From Paludibacter sp. (GTDB taxonomy: Bacteria; Bacteroidota; Bacteroidia; Bacteroidales; Paludibacteraceae): a stretch of 45,801 bases of DNA. How positions within the stretch are numbered: the stretch's first letter is position 1; each line of letters begins with the position of its first letter. The translations under genes and the position numbers were made by a program. The stretch is from the NCBI GenBank assembly GCA_013426815.1, contig JACDZH010000006.1, positions 1 to 45,801 of the forward strand. Reading direction: 5' to 3'. Shown in pieces: positions 25,578-35,463 of the stretch. Below the pieces are notes generated by a model. The model was given only the letters and a program-made list of their open reading frames with translations, was not told the DNA's origin and searched no databases.

Positions 25578-26864
25578 TTATTTAATGATTTTCAACCTTT
25601 GACCGGTTTGTATCCTCGAACCTTTGATATTATTCCATTTCTTGAGTTTAATAACCGAAATACCATAATGTGCAGCAATACTTCCTAGATTCTGTCCTCG
25701 TTTTACTTTGTGATAAGTTACTCTTTCCGAACCTCCAGGCGACATAGAAGATGATGAAGTCTGTAAAATCTCAATTTCACTTCTACGGTTATTTATCAAC
25801 GAATCAGCTTTATACGAAAGAATTTGATCCATTTTATCTATAAAAGTATTTACATAATTCAATGGTAAACAAAGTGCATAAGGTTTTATATTACCCGGAA
25901 TAATGTCTTTCCGATATTGTGCATTTAACAATCTAATTTCTTCGATAGACAAATTCAACACACTGGCAATCTGCTCCAAATGAATCCTATGATGAATCAT
26001 AATTGTATCGGTAATGATTGGCATATTAACTATTGCAGCACATAAATTATGTTCAGCTGCATAGTGCATAGCATAATTTGCTGCAATAAAAATTGGCACA
26101 TAACTCCTTGTTTCTTTCGGTAGAAAAGGATAAATAGCCCAATAATCACGTTTTCCACCCGACCTCCTAATTGCTTTATTTACATTTCCTGGACCGCAAT
26201 TGTACGAGGCAATAACAAGATTCCAATCGCCATAAATTGAATATAAATCTTTAAGAAATTGCGCAGCAGCCTTAGTGGCTTTATCGGGCGATAAACGTTC
26301 GTCTACCAAACTGTTAATTTCCAAACCATACATTCTACCGGTACCGATCATCAATTGCCACAATCCTGCAGCACCCATTCGTGACACAGCAGTTGTATTG
26401 AGTGCCGATTCTATAATGGATAAATATTTCAACTCCAGAGGCAAATTATTAGCACCCAACACTTGTTCAAAAGTTGGAAAATAATAATGACTCATTCCCA
26501 TCATATATTCTACCTGATGGCGCTTCCTAATGGTATATAAATCAATAAATGATCGGATAGTCGGATTATAAGGCATCTCCATCAAATAAGGCATTTTAGA
26601 CAATCTGAGTTTACATATTGAATCTGAAACTAAAGCTGGCATTTCACTGGATCTGCAATTTGAAGTTTTGGAACGTTTCACAATCCAGGAGTTTAACATA
26701 TAATCCAATGAATTATTGAATTCAACAGGTATATTTATTGAGGAATCCGTATCTAAATCACCTTGAGTGTTTTTATTGGATGTAGTATTAACTCCCTGAG
26801 AATAACCCCACGAACAACTTATTATTAAAAACAGACTTATAGAAAATAAGGTTTTAAAATTCAT
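25578..26864 (-). CDS. mltD: Membrane-bound lytic transglycosylase MltD-like, with LysM
   Basis: Cleaves peptidoglycan glycan strands in the periplasm. The 428-residue protein has a signal peptide with a Cys (LFLIISCSWGYSQG), possibly a lipobox. The SLT domain includes YLSIIESALNTTAVSRMGAAGLWQLM, in which the catalytic Glu precedes SALN, then GLEINSLVDERLSP and NLVIASYNCGPGNVNKAI. One LysM repeat ends the protein (YHKVKRGQNLGSIAAHYGIS to RLKIIK). The neighbour order parA-parB-DUF5683-mltD is conserved in Bacteroidales. Confidence 0.93.
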   Translation of the reverse strand: MNFKTLFSISLFLIISCSWGYSQGVNTTSNKNTQGDLDTDSSINIPVEFNNSLDYMLNSWIVKRSKTSNCRSSEMPALVSDSICKLRLSKMPYLMEMPYNPTIRSFIDLYTIRKRHQVEYMMGMSHYYFPTFEQVLGANNLPLELKYLSIIESALNTTAVSRMGAAGLWQLMIGTGRMYGLEINSLVDERLSPDKATKAAAQFLKDLYSIYGDWNLVIASYNCGPGNVNKAIRRSGGKRDYWAIYPFLPKETRSYVPIFIAANYAMHYAAEHNLCAAIVNMPIITDTIMIHHRIHLEQIASVLNLSIEEIRLLNAQYRKDIIPGNIKPYALCLPLNYVNTFIDKMDQILSYKADSLINNRRSEIEILQTSSSSMSPGGSERVTYHKVKRGQNLGSIAAHYGISVIKLKKWNNIKGSRIQTGQRLKIIK

Positions 26865-26894
26865 CTTATATTAATATTTTTCTTATTTAAATTC

Positions 26895-27566
26895 TTATTT
26901 TAGCTTAAAACAGCATTGAATACCAAGCGTATGCGATGAACTCATGGAATTTTTAATCAGCGTTGGTTGAACCCGCAACGATAAGTTTGGACTAATATCA
27001 AAGTCGTATAATTGAGCATCAACATACGCATCCACTATGGTTATAGCATAATAAGCCACAGTAAAAATAACACTTAAATCGCGATAACGTCTATAATTAT
27101 CCTGTGCTGATTTCAAAGTATTGGTGTAACCGCTAATACCACCATAACGTTCAATGGTATATCCTTTGGGAATAATTTCAATAAAACTATTCGTGGTAGG
27201 ATCAGTATCTATTATATCACGATAGGCAGTTTGGTAAGACTTATAACGACTTGCATTCCACGTTATTGCATAAGCAAATCCTAAAAAACCTCCGTAAACT
27301 ATTGGCAATTTCCAATACTTTTTATTTAAAATCTGTCCATAACCAGGTATAATTGCTCCAAACCACACCACTTTTCTCGGATCAGGTTTAAATGGCTTTT
27401 GTTTCAATGTATCATATTCTAGTTCAGCAATTTGCTTAGGTATCGATTCGGACTTTATAATTATTTTTTTTTCAAATGAAAGTTTATTTTCAGACACATC
27501 TTGTGCCCGAGCACTGAGCGACATCAGGAAAATAATTGAAAAAAATATGTTTAAGTATTTAATCAC
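26895..27566 (-). CDS. DUF5683 domain protein
   Basis: A 223-residue protein with a signal peptide (MIKYLNIFFSIIFLMSLSARAQ). The DUF5683 core is RKVVWFGAIIPGYGQILNKKYWKLPIVYGGFLG split around the PGYGQ turn, then YKSYQTAYRDIIDTDP and YYAITIVDAYVDAQLYDFD. It has about three hydrophobic segments and probably resides in the envelope. Function is unknown. It lies between parB and mltD, 10 bp downstream of parB, in what looks like one operon. Confidence 0.88.
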   Translation of the reverse strand: MIKYLNIFFSIIFLMSLSARAQDVSENKLSFEKKIIIKSESIPKQIAELEYDTLKQKPFKPDPRKVVWFGAIIPGYGQILNKKYWKLPIVYGGFLGFAYAITWNASRYKSYQTAYRDIIDTDPTTNSFIEIIPKGYTIERYGGISGYTNTLKSAQDNYRRYRDLSVIFTVAYYAITIVDAYVDAQLYDFDISPNLSLRVQPTLIKNSMSSSHTLGIQCCFKLK

Positions 27567-27576
27567 AAATACACAC

Positions 27577-28452
27577 TTAAATTTTATCGAACAATTCCAT
27601 AATGTGTGTTAACTCTTCATCATTCGAAAATGGAATTGAAATTTTTCCTTTACCATCGGGATTACACGAAAATTGTACTTTACCTCCAAAAACCCGACTC
27701 AATTGTTTTTTTAAGTCATCAAATTCCTGCAAACCATTCACCGGATTCAATAACACTTTATGTTTTACATCAAAACTTCCTGTTTCCATATACAAACGAA
27801 CCAATTCTTCAACTTTTCTGACAGTGTAATTGTTTTTAACAATACTCTCATACAGATTCAATTGAGTGTCAGGTTCAGACAATCCTAAAATTGCACGGGC
27901 ATGACCCATATCAATTTTTTTATTCTTAATTCCCACTTGAATTTCGGCAGGCAATCGTAATAATCGAAGGTAATTGGCAATAGTAGTACGCTTTTTACCA
28001 ACACGTTCACTCAGTCGTTCCTGCGTCAATTTATATTCTTCCATCAATCGATAAAATGTAAGTGCAATTTCAATGGCATTCAAATCCTCACGTTGAATAT
28101 TTTCAATCAAAGCCATTTCCATCACCTGCTCATCGGCAGCAGTTTTAATATATGCCGGTATTGATTTTAAGCCAACAAGTTTGGAAGCTCTGAACCTCCG
28201 TTCACCTGCAATAATAAGAAAAGTACTGTCTTCATTTTTCCGTAAAGTAATGGGCGAAATAACGCCTAATTCACGAATTGAAGCAGCCAGTTCGGTTAAA
28301 GTGTCTTCATCAAAATGACTTCGCGGTTGATTTGGATTTGCAAATATCAAATCCATTTCCACTTCGCTGATTGACGAAGAACCACTGGTATTAATGTGCT
28401 CGGTGTCGATTAATGCACCTAAACCTCTTCCTAAACCTGTATATTTTGTCAT
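27577..28452 (-). CDS. parB: Chromosome partitioning protein ParB
   Basis: CTP-dependent DNA clamp that loads at parS sites and helps segregate the chromosome origin. The 291-residue protein has LGRGLGALI at its N-terminus, which stimulates ParA ATPase. The CTP-binding region follows with NPNQPRSHFDEDTL, IAGERRFRASKL and ALIENIQREDLNAIE. The helix-turn-helix is RLSERVGKKRTTIANYLRLLRLP, and a C-terminal dimerisation domain ends the protein. No parS palindrome was recognised within the window. Confidence 0.96.
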   Translation of the reverse strand: MTKYTGLGRGLGALIDTEHINTSGSSSISEVEMDLIFANPNQPRSHFDEDTLTELAASIRELGVISPITLRKNEDSTFLIIAGERRFRASKLVGLKSIPAYIKTAADEQVMEMALIENIQREDLNAIEIALTFYRLMEEYKLTQERLSERVGKKRTTIANYLRLLRLPAEIQVGIKNKKIDMGHARAILGLSEPDTQLNLYESIVKNNYTVRKVEELVRLYMETGSFDVKHKVLLNPVNGLQEFDDLKKQLSRVFGGKVQFSCNPDGKGKISIPFSNDEELTHIMELFDKI

Positions 28453-28533
28453 TTTTAAATTACAAATTCAATATTAACTATTTACAATTTAACTAACAGA
28501 ACAATATGATTTACAGTATATAAAATCAACTTA

Positions 28534-29298
28534 TTAACTATTTTTGCTATTCAATTCTTTGGCTAAATCCATATAATTCATGGAGCCTTTCGATTCCGGA
28601 TTATACAACAATACCGGTTTTCCATGACTTGGAGCTTCGCTTAGGCGTACATTGCGAGTTATAACGGCGTCGAACACCATTCCCTGAAAATGTTTTCTGA
28701 CTTCGGCATAAACCTGATTCGCAAGGCGTAAACGATTGTCATACATGGTCAACAGAAAACCTTCAATTTCCAACGCAGTATTCAATTTACTTTTTATTAT
28801 TTTTATGGTATTCAGCAACTTACTAATTCCTTCGAGTGCAAAATACTCACATTGAACAGGAATAATTACTGAATCGGAAGCCGTTAGTGCATTTACTGTT
28901 ATTAATCCCAAAGACGGTGAACAGTCAATTAAAATATAATCAAAAAATGGTTTTAAAGGAAGAAGCAAATTTTTCATTACCCGTTCACGGTTTTCCATAT
29001 TCAACATTTCAATCTCAGCGCCGACCAAATCGATGTGCGATGGAAGAACAAATAAATTCTCTAATTCAGTGGGATGTATAGCTTGAATTGAAGGAATTCC
29101 ATCAATCAGACATTCGTAAATTGTAAACTCAAGTGTACGTATATCAATGCCCAATCCGGATGAAGCATTGGCTTGTGGGTCGGCATCAACCAGCAAAACT
29201 TTTTTGCCTAGAGTAGCCAACGATGCTGCTAGGTTGATGGCAGTTGTGGTTTTACCAACACCACCTTTTTGATTTGCCAACGAAATTATTTTTCCCAT
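28534..29298 (-). CDS. parA: Chromosome partitioning ATPase ParA (Soj)
   Basis: ParA ATPase that works with ParB in origin segregation. The deviant Walker A motif is ANQKGGVGKTTTAINLAASL. Walker A' is LLVDADPQANASSGLG, and Walker B is YILIDCSPSLGLITVNAL. The 254-residue length is standard. I start at the ATG giving MGKIISLANQKGG. An ATG four codons upstream (29310) is possible but adds MNHK, which homologues lack. Confidence 0.95.
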   Translation of the reverse strand: MGKIISLANQKGGVGKTTTAINLAASLATLGKKVLLVDADPQANASSGLGIDIRTLEFTIYECLIDGIPSIQAIHPTELENLFVLPSHIDLVGAEIEMLNMENRERVMKNLLLPLKPFFDYILIDCSPSLGLITVNALTASDSVIIPVQCEYFALEGISKLLNTIKIIKSKLNTALEIEGFLLTMYDNRLRLANQVYAEVRKHFQGMVFDAVITRNVRLSEAPSHGKPVLLYNPESKGSMNYMDLAKELNSKNS

Positions 29299-29554
29299 TT
29301 TATGGTTCAATTCTTATGAATTCTAATTAAAATCTCAGTTGTTCTATGAAATTTATACATAAATAAATTAAACATTTAAAATACAAATATTGTCTATACT
29401 TTTAAATATCAAACTATTATGTTTTATGCTTCTACTATGGTTTCCTACAAATAATGATAATCTAAAACCACAACATCAACAAAAAACTTCAGTAAGCTCG
29501 TGATGTTGAAATCCATTATTTTTTAGTAATCCAACATCTTTGTACAACGGATTG

Positions 29555-29586
29555 GCAAAGATAATAAAATTTATCGACCAATTCAA
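29555..29586 (-). promoter_or_regulatory. Candidate promoter for the parA operon
   Basis: Minus-strand TATCTTTGC (29563-29555) with TTG 20 bp upstream (29586-29584). It would give a leader of about 250 nt before parA. That leader contains an inverted pair GATGTTG/CAACATC at 29500-29540. Confidence 0.5.
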
Positions 29587-30683
29587 GTTGAAAAATCTAC
29601 ACTAAATAGAAATAAGTTTTTTTAAGGCAACAAAATGTAAACTAACACTTAACTTTATAATAGTAATCAATTTTACATTAAATTGTATTCAGAGTCTTAA
29701 CTATACAAATTAACTATACTATACAATATAAATCCATTTTTCAAAAACCAATGTATTAAATTATTTTCTTTGCAAAATTCAACATACTTATTAACTTTAT
29801 ATTCAAGTAATACTGTAAATAGGATTTGAATTTCTATATTTATATCATTTGAAAAAAATTTAAAATTACTTTCTTATTTAATAAAACGCTAAATATCAGA
29901 TAAGTATGAAAATATTTAGCACCTTGCTTCTATCTTTCATTTTTAGTTACAAATTGTATTTGCATAGGATACTGTGTTTGTTTACAAATCGAGGGTTGGT
30001 GATTTAGAAAAGCGAAGTTAGTAGTTATGATATCATAACATTTACTAAATTTAAATCTACAGAATCGGTTACCCCATTAGTATATATTTTCTAAATAACA
30101 TCCAATCCCTGATTATTTTTGAAATTTCGACTGCCGAATGGAATAACCTCCTCACATATTTCGATCAAAACCCTATAATCATATATATTAAAACTAATTT
30201 TCCATTTTTTAAAGGAAGTGTCCACTCCGAAAGAATTTTTCTAAAGGCAAAAATGCAATGTCGCTAAATTTGTCTCGCAATGCGGGAGCTGCGAAGAAAT
30301 AAATGTATTGTGTATCTGAGCGTTGTGTCTTGGTGTCTTTGTGGACTTAGCGTTCAAAAAATGGAATATTTACTTATCGGAGTAGAATCAAGGATGGAAA
30401 AATCATAGCATTAACCAATATGGGGATGCGTATTAGAGGAAATACAAGTCATCGTCGACCGAAAGGCATATCAGGTCAAGTTCATAACCCTATAAATACA
30501 CCAAGCATCATGATTGCTTTGCACTTAACTTTAAAAAGTATGTAAAAGGATAAAAAATGGCAGGTGAAGAGAGAATCAATTTAAAATGGCTCAAAAATGA
30601 TCTTACCTCTATTAGCAAAGTATATTGCACGATTTGTTTGAAAATTTGTTGTATGAACTGCTCCAAAATCAAGCTAATGTCGT
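29587..30683. other. Gene-poor AT-rich region upstream of parA
   Basis: No credible coding sequence, RNA gene or parS/DnaA-box cluster was seen. The only structured element is the dispersed inverted repeat at 30243-30356. Confidence 0.5.
30243..30356. repeat. Second copy of the GCAAAG/CTTAGCG dispersed inverted repeat
   Basis: The left arm has GGCAAAAATGCAATGTCGCT. The right arm has GTCTTTGTGGACTTAGCGTT, whose GACTTAGCGTTCAAAA matches the right arm of the copy at 11232-11330 exactly. The centre is diverged. Confidence 0.5.
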
Positions 30684-31458
30684 TTGGGTATTAAAATAAA
30701 AGTAGATCCTAACGTAGTTTATTATGGCGTAAATCAGTTGATAGAACTTGTTGATAAACAATATATTGAAAATCGGTTGAATAAATATATATCGATAGCA
30801 ATGGCAATCTTTGGAAATCAAATTGTGGAGCAGAATTTAAAAGTACAGACCAAACCCAAATGGTTATCGAAACATCACACTTACATCAACATACACACCG
30901 GTATACGACCTAATAACCATTGCTACTGCTTTGGATGTAGCAAAAAATCAACTTTCCGATATAAAAGTAATTTGAATTTAAAAACCGGCGTTGACTTCCA
31001 AACATGGATAAGTGGTAAAATGGACGTTGATCTCTTTTCGAATACTTATGCCGTTTACGTAATGTGCGGAATATGGAATGACTATTGGTTTAACAAAAAT
31101 AATTTCAATTTTTATTTCAACTCGGCAGGTTAGTTTATTTATTTATCCCAAACGATTAGGTTAATAACCATGGTACTTCGGGCATTGTTACCAAATCAGG
31201 AACCCAAGATGTATTAAAATGGGGAAATAATTCATAACCTTTGGTCGAAAAAAACTTGCCATACCACAATATAAAACCTTGTATATCGGATATATTAAAG
31301 ATTTGTGTAATAGCAATGACGATTACTTCTATGTCGACAGAAGTATTGCCAAAATTAGTAATAGGCAATTCAACATCAATGCCTGTTTATATTACGATAC
31401 CAAAGAAGATATTGTAATCCTGGATAAACCAGCTTTATGTGGAAATTGTAGTTTTTAA
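30684..31458 (+). pseudogene. Decayed coding region of unknown identity
   Basis: A 149-codon ORF at 30684-31133 has an odd composition rich in Asn, Tyr and Lys, and other frames hold protein-like fragments. For example, TPVYDLITIATALDVAKNQL is encoded around 30895-30955. A second open stretch near 31247-31458 reads LAIPQYKTLYIGYIKDLCN and ends at a stop. The fragments lie in different frames and I do not recognise any of them. This looks like one or two old genes broken by frameshifts; a chance ORF is the alternative for the first segment. Confidence 0.35.
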
Positions 31459-31970
31459 CGAATTATCAAATCCAATAATAATTATTTTAAAATCAGAGCA
31501 GTCAATATTCCAATTTATAACAGGTTTTATAATCAAACTCTTTTTGTAAGTAAAAAAAAAATTGATTCATTCATAAAGTTTATATTGATTTAAATCATAT
31601 CCCTTAAGTTTCAGACCTCTCTATAAATTCCTCTCACAAGATGATGGATTTCGCAGACTGCTAACAATGAGCTACTTATATTGATTCTACTACCGTATAC
31701 CCTTTCGTATTCTTGTCCCGATTTGTAGGAAGGGACAAAGGGTTAAGGATAGGGGTCGAGCATAAAAAGTTCAAGTTTTTTTATTACAACTAAATAATAT
31801 TACAATCGAAATAAAGTCATTTTATTTAATTTACTGGTTTGGTGTGGAATATATCAAATAACTAACAAAATAGACATCTTTGAATAATTAAAACAATCAA
31901 TTCAAAAAAACACTATTTATGACGATAAATCATGTTATTTATACTATAAAGGTTACATAAATGAAATAAG
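31459..31970. other. Non-coding gap with one compound hairpin
   Basis: The only structure noticed is an inverted repeat at 31699-31743. ACCCTTT and TTGTCCC on the left, separated by 7 nt, match the contiguous GGGACAAAGGGT on the right. No gene is seen. Confidence 0.45.
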
Positions 31971-32002
31971 TTGAGTAAAACAAAAAAAAAATGTACTTTT
32001 GC
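31971..32002 (+). promoter_or_regulatory. Promoter of the gate-domain/ybeY genes
   Basis: TTG at 31971-31973, 20 bp, then TACTTTTGC at 31994-32002. This is a full Bacteroidota promoter 86 bp before the start codon. Confidence 0.7.
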
Positions 32003-32087
32003 ACTTTTAAAATATCACTAAACTCAGATTATTGAATTAATGACACGTTTTTAGAAAATTAATCTTTCAATCATTTCATTATTTTTC

Positions 32088-33320
32088 ATGGTACTCAACT
32101 TTATTTGGATTGGTTTTTTGGTGATTTCTTTTATTGTAGCTCTTGTGCAATTGGTATTTTTTGGCAATGCACAAGTTTTCTCTGATGTTGTAAATTCAAC
32201 TTTCGTTTCAGCCAAGACAGGTTTCGAGATTTCGCTGGGGTTGACCGGAGTACTCTCACTTTGGTTAGGAATTATGAAAATTGGAGAAAAAGGCGGTGTT
32301 ATTAACACATTTTCACGTTTGGTAGCACCATTTTTCTGTAAAATCTTCCCCAACATTCCCAAAGATCATCCTGCCATGGGAAGCATGTTTATGAATATTT
32401 CAGCCAATATGCTTGGATTGGACAATGCAGCAACACCAATGGGATTGAAAGCTATGAAAGAAATGCAGGAAATCAACCTAGAAAAAGATACTGCTTCCAA
32501 TCCTATGATTATGTTTCTGGTACTGAACACAGCTGGTATGACACTCATTCCAATCAGTGTGATGGTATATCGTGCACAGTTAGGAGCAGCTAATCCGGCC
32601 GATGTGTTTCTACCTATTGTGCTAGCAACTTATTTTGCTGCATTAACCGGATTAATTAGTGTGGCTATATATCAAAAAATCAATCTGTTTGATAAAACGA
32701 TATTGCTCACTTTATTGGGAGTAACTTCAATTATTGCAGGAATAATATATTTTCTGAGTGGATTACCCAAAGAACAAATTGCTCTTTACTCGAGTTTTGC
32801 TGCCAGTTTTATTTTATTATCTATTATCATTTCATTTGTGGTAATTACTGCCATTCGGAAAATTAATGTGTATGATTCTTTTATCGAAGGTGCCAAAGAG
32901 GGTTTTCAAGTAGCCATTGGTATTGTGCCATATTTAATTGCCATTTTGGTTGCTATTGGAATGTTTCGTGCTTCAGGTGGTATGACTATGTTAATTGATA
33001 GCATATCATGGCTGATTAGTTTAACAGGTTTAAATACCGATTTTGTGGGAGCATTGCCAACTGCATTGATGAAGCCATTGAGTGGTAGTGGAGCGCGTGG
33101 CATGATGGTGGATGCTATGAAATTAAATGGACCCGATTCATTTGTGGGCAGACTTTCTTGCATAATTCAGGGTTCAACCGATACAACCTTCTATATTTTA
33201 GCTGTTTATTTTGGTTCAGTAGGTATTAAAAAAACACGTTACGCATTAATATGTGGTTTACTAGCTGATTTTGCTGGTATTACAGCTGCTATTCTCTTGG
33301 GTTATTTGTTTTTTCATTAA
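32088..33320 (+). CDS. Nucleoside-recognition (Gate) domain membrane protein, SpmA-SpmB-like fusion
   Basis: Polytopic inner-membrane protein, 410 residues, with two Gate domains. The SpmA-like first half has LGLTGVLSLWLGIMKIGEKGG, FPNIPKDHPAMGSMFMNISANMLGL divided around the conserved NISANMLGLDNAATPMG block, and FLVLNTAGMTLIP. The SpmB-like second half has GAKEGFQVAIGIVPYLIAIL, LPTALMKPLSGSGARGMMVD and IIQGSTDTTFYILAVYFGS. About ten hydrophobic segments are visible. In sporulating Firmicutes SpmA and SpmB are separate; the fused form is usual in Bacteroidota, where the substrate is unknown. It has its own promoter, and ybeY starts 3 bp after its stop. Confidence 0.88.
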   Translation: MVLNFIWIGFLVISFIVALVQLVFFGNAQVFSDVVNSTFVSAKTGFEISLGLTGVLSLWLGIMKIGEKGGVINTFSRLVAPFFCKIFPNIPKDHPAMGSMFMNISANMLGLDNAATPMGLKAMKEMQEINLEKDTASNPMIMFLVLNTAGMTLIPISVMVYRAQLGAANPADVFLPIVLATYFAALTGLISVAIYQKINLFDKTILLTLLGVTSIIAGIIYFLSGLPKEQIALYSSFAASFILLSIIISFVVITAIRKINVYDSFIEGAKEGFQVAIGIVPYLIAILVAIGMFRASGGMTMLIDSISWLISLTGLNTDFVGALPTALMKPLSGSGARGMMVDAMKLNGPDSFVGRLSCIIQGSTDTTFYILAVYFGSVGIKKTRYALICGLLADFAGITAAILLGYLFFH

Positions 33321-33323
33321 AAT

Positions 33324-33743
33324 ATGATTCATTATATAGCCAAAGATATTTCGATTCCCGTTATATCCAAAAAAAAAATCAACATTTGGATAAAAGAAAC
33401 TGCTGTAGTTTATGGAAAAAAAACTGGTGAAATTGCATATATCTTTTGTTCCGATGAAAGTATATTAGAAATAAACAAACAATATTTAAACCACGATTAT
33501 TACACAGATATAATTACATTCGATTATAGCGAAAACAACCTTATCTCTGGCGATATATTTATTAGTATTGATACAGTGAAAAGTAATGCCGAAGAATTCG
33601 GAGAAGATTTTAATACGGAATTACATCGCATTATGATACATGGAATTTTGCATCTTTGTGGACAGGATGATAAAACGCACGAATTAAGAATAGAAATGAC
33701 ACGAAAAGAAAATATAGCAATTGCCAACTTTAAACGTTTATAA
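33324..33743 (+). CDS. ybeY: Endoribonuclease YbeY (16S rRNA maturation)
   Basis: Zinc-dependent RNase needed for rRNA processing and ribosome quality control. The 139-residue protein has ILEINKQYLNHDYYTDIITF near residue 50 and the metal motif MIHGILHLCGQDDKT near 110. The canonical form is HGxLHLxGxDH; here the third His position is Asp. Bacteroidota homologues often depart from His there too, so this is likely lineage-typical and not a defect. It is translationally close to the gate-domain gene (3-bp gap). Confidence 0.92.
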   Translation: MIHYIAKDISIPVISKKKINIWIKETAVVYGKKTGEIAYIFCSDESILEINKQYLNHDYYTDIITFDYSENNLISGDIFISIDTVKSNAEEFGEDFNTELHRIMIHGILHLCGQDDKTHELRIEMTRKENIAIANFKRL

Positions 33744-33952
33744 TTTAAAAAAATTTATTAATCTCTGTATGTGATTTACTACTAACTCACTAATTTTCCA
33801 ATATTTTGTTAAATATAACACTCACTTTCATGTCAATTTATCAACATTAAAAAGATTATAACTACTTTTGCTGTTGGTTAAAAATTAAGTTATAAAATTT
33901 AAATCCAAAATTTACGTTCTAAGTTTGATTATTTATTGTTATTGAAAAATGT

Positions 33953-34669
33953 ATGGTTTTTAAAATAATTAAACTGCTTTCTTTAAATTTTATTTTTTTA
34001 TTTTGTTGGCAATTATCAGCACAAGATGTATATCGTGCAGAAATAGGTTTGTTGGGTGGTGGGGCTTACTATTTGGGTGATGCTAATTACTTTTTATTTC
34101 ACAATACACAATTTAACTATGGTGTTTTCTTTCGATATAAAGTTAATCCTCGTATTGCACTACGAGCAGAAATAAATAGAACGAAAATTGTTGGTGAATA
34201 TATTACAAATATAAACAATACCATACCATTTGAAAACAGTACAATTTATACTGCTGATTTATGTGGTGAATTTAACTTCTTCGATTTTGAACGAAGCAAA
34301 AATAACCGTTTAAGTAAATTATTTTCGCCCTATATTTTTGGTGGTTTAGGTGCAATTTCTGATAAATATATAGGTCGGGCATTTCCCGATGCATGTAGTA
34401 CATTTGGAGTTGGTTTTAAATTGAAAGTGGTAAAACGTTGGAACCTAAATATTCAATGGACACAAAGATTATTACTATTTTCCGACAAAATTGAAGGAGT
34501 TGATGATTTGAACAATCCAAATGGTTTAAATGGAAGTAATATTTTTAACAATGACTTACTTTCAACTTTAACTTTGGGTGTGAGTTATGACATCTGGAAA
34601 AAAACATGCGATTGCATTAACAGTGCAACAAGTGTTAATAAACACAAATACATAAAATACTCTCTATAA
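33953..34669 (+). CDS. DUF6089 outer-membrane beta-barrel-like protein
   Basis: A 238-residue protein with a signal peptide ([17 protein letters not shown]) and alternating beta-strand segments: [39 protein letters not shown] and [12 protein letters not shown]. The pattern resembles small eight-stranded outer-membrane barrels. The domain typically precedes uppS and bamA in Bacteroidota, and it does so here with a 2-bp gap to uppS. Function is unknown, though the context points to envelope biogenesis. A TACTTTTGC -7 box lies at 33863-33871, without an obvious -33 partner. Confidence 0.85.
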   Translation: MVFKIIKLLSLNFIFLFCWQLSAQDVYRAEIGLLGGGAYYLGDANYFLFHNTQFNYGVFFRYKVNPRIALRAEINRTKIVGEYITNINNTIPFENSTIYTADLCGEFNFFDFERSKNNRLSKLFSPYIFGGLGAISDKYIGRAFPDACSTFGVGFKLKVVKRWNLNIQWTQRLLLFSDKIEGVDDLNNPNGLNGSNIFNNDLLSTLTLGVSYDIWKKTCDCINSATSVNKHKYIKYSL

Positions 34670-34671
34670 TT

Positions 34672-35397
34672 ATGTTATCCATTTTAGAAAAAATAAATAA
34701 AGCAAAATTACCCAAACATATTGCCATAATAATGGATGGAAATGGTCGATGGGCAAAAGAACGTGGATTAAATCGGTTTGAAGGACATCAGAATGGAGTA
34801 ATATCGGTACGCGAAATAACAGAAGCTGCCACTGAAATTGGATTAAAATATTTAACACTCTACACATTTTCAACTGAAAATTGGAATAGACCACAATCGG
34901 AGGTAGATGCACTTATGGAGCTTCTTATTGATACTATTGAGAAGGAGACAACAACATTACATAAAAACAATGTTCGATTAATGATGATTGGTGATTTAAA
35001 CCGATTACCCATAAATGCAAGAGAAAAGATGCTGCGGTGCATTACGCAAACAAGTTCGAATACAGGATTATCATTGGTTCTGGCTCTGAGCTATTCTTCA
35101 AGGTGGGAAATTACAAATGCCATAAAAAACATATGCACGGAAGTTAAAAATGGGAAATATAGTACCCAAGACATTAATGATGAATTGATTAGTGATCATC
35201 TTACTACAAAATCTATTCCAGACCCTGATTTATTAATCAGAACCAGTGGGGAAGAACGTATCAGTAATTTCTTACTCTGGCAAATAGCATACACTGAACT
35301 ATATTTTACACAAACTCATTGGCCTGAATTTAGAAAAGAAAATCTCTACCATGCCATTTTCGAATTTCAACAACGCGAACGCCGATTTGGTAAATAA
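34672..35397 (+). CDS. uppS: Isoprenyl (undecaprenyl diphosphate) synthase
   Basis: cis-Prenyltransferase that makes the C55 lipid carrier for peptidoglycan and O-antigen synthesis. Seen: [20 protein letters not shown] (catalytic Asp and Gly-Asn-Gly), [24 protein letters not shown] and the C-terminal [19 protein letters not shown] with AYTELYF. Length of 241 residues is standard. It is tightly coupled to the DUF6089 gene upstream and followed by bamA after 66 bp. Confidence 0.97.
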   Translation: MLSILEKINKAKLPKHIAIIMDGNGRWAKERGLNRFEGHQNGVISVREITEAATEIGLKYLTLYTFSTENWNRPQSEVDALMELLIDTIEKETTTLHKNNVRLMMIGDLNRLPINAREKMLRCITQTSSNTGLSLVLALSYSSRWEITNAIKNICTEVKNGKYSTQDINDELISDHLTTKSIPDPDLLIRTSGEERISNFLLWQIAYTELYFTQTHWPEFRKENLYHAIFEFQQRERRFGK

Positions 35398-35463
35398 ATA
35401 TTAATTCCAACAGTAAAATTTATTTTTTTAAAAATTCAAGATATTTGACATTAAGATATATAT

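Noticed and set aside
28534-30683. Replication origin or parS cluster near parA-parB
   Set aside because: No parS-like palindrome and no DnaA-box cluster was recognised by eye.
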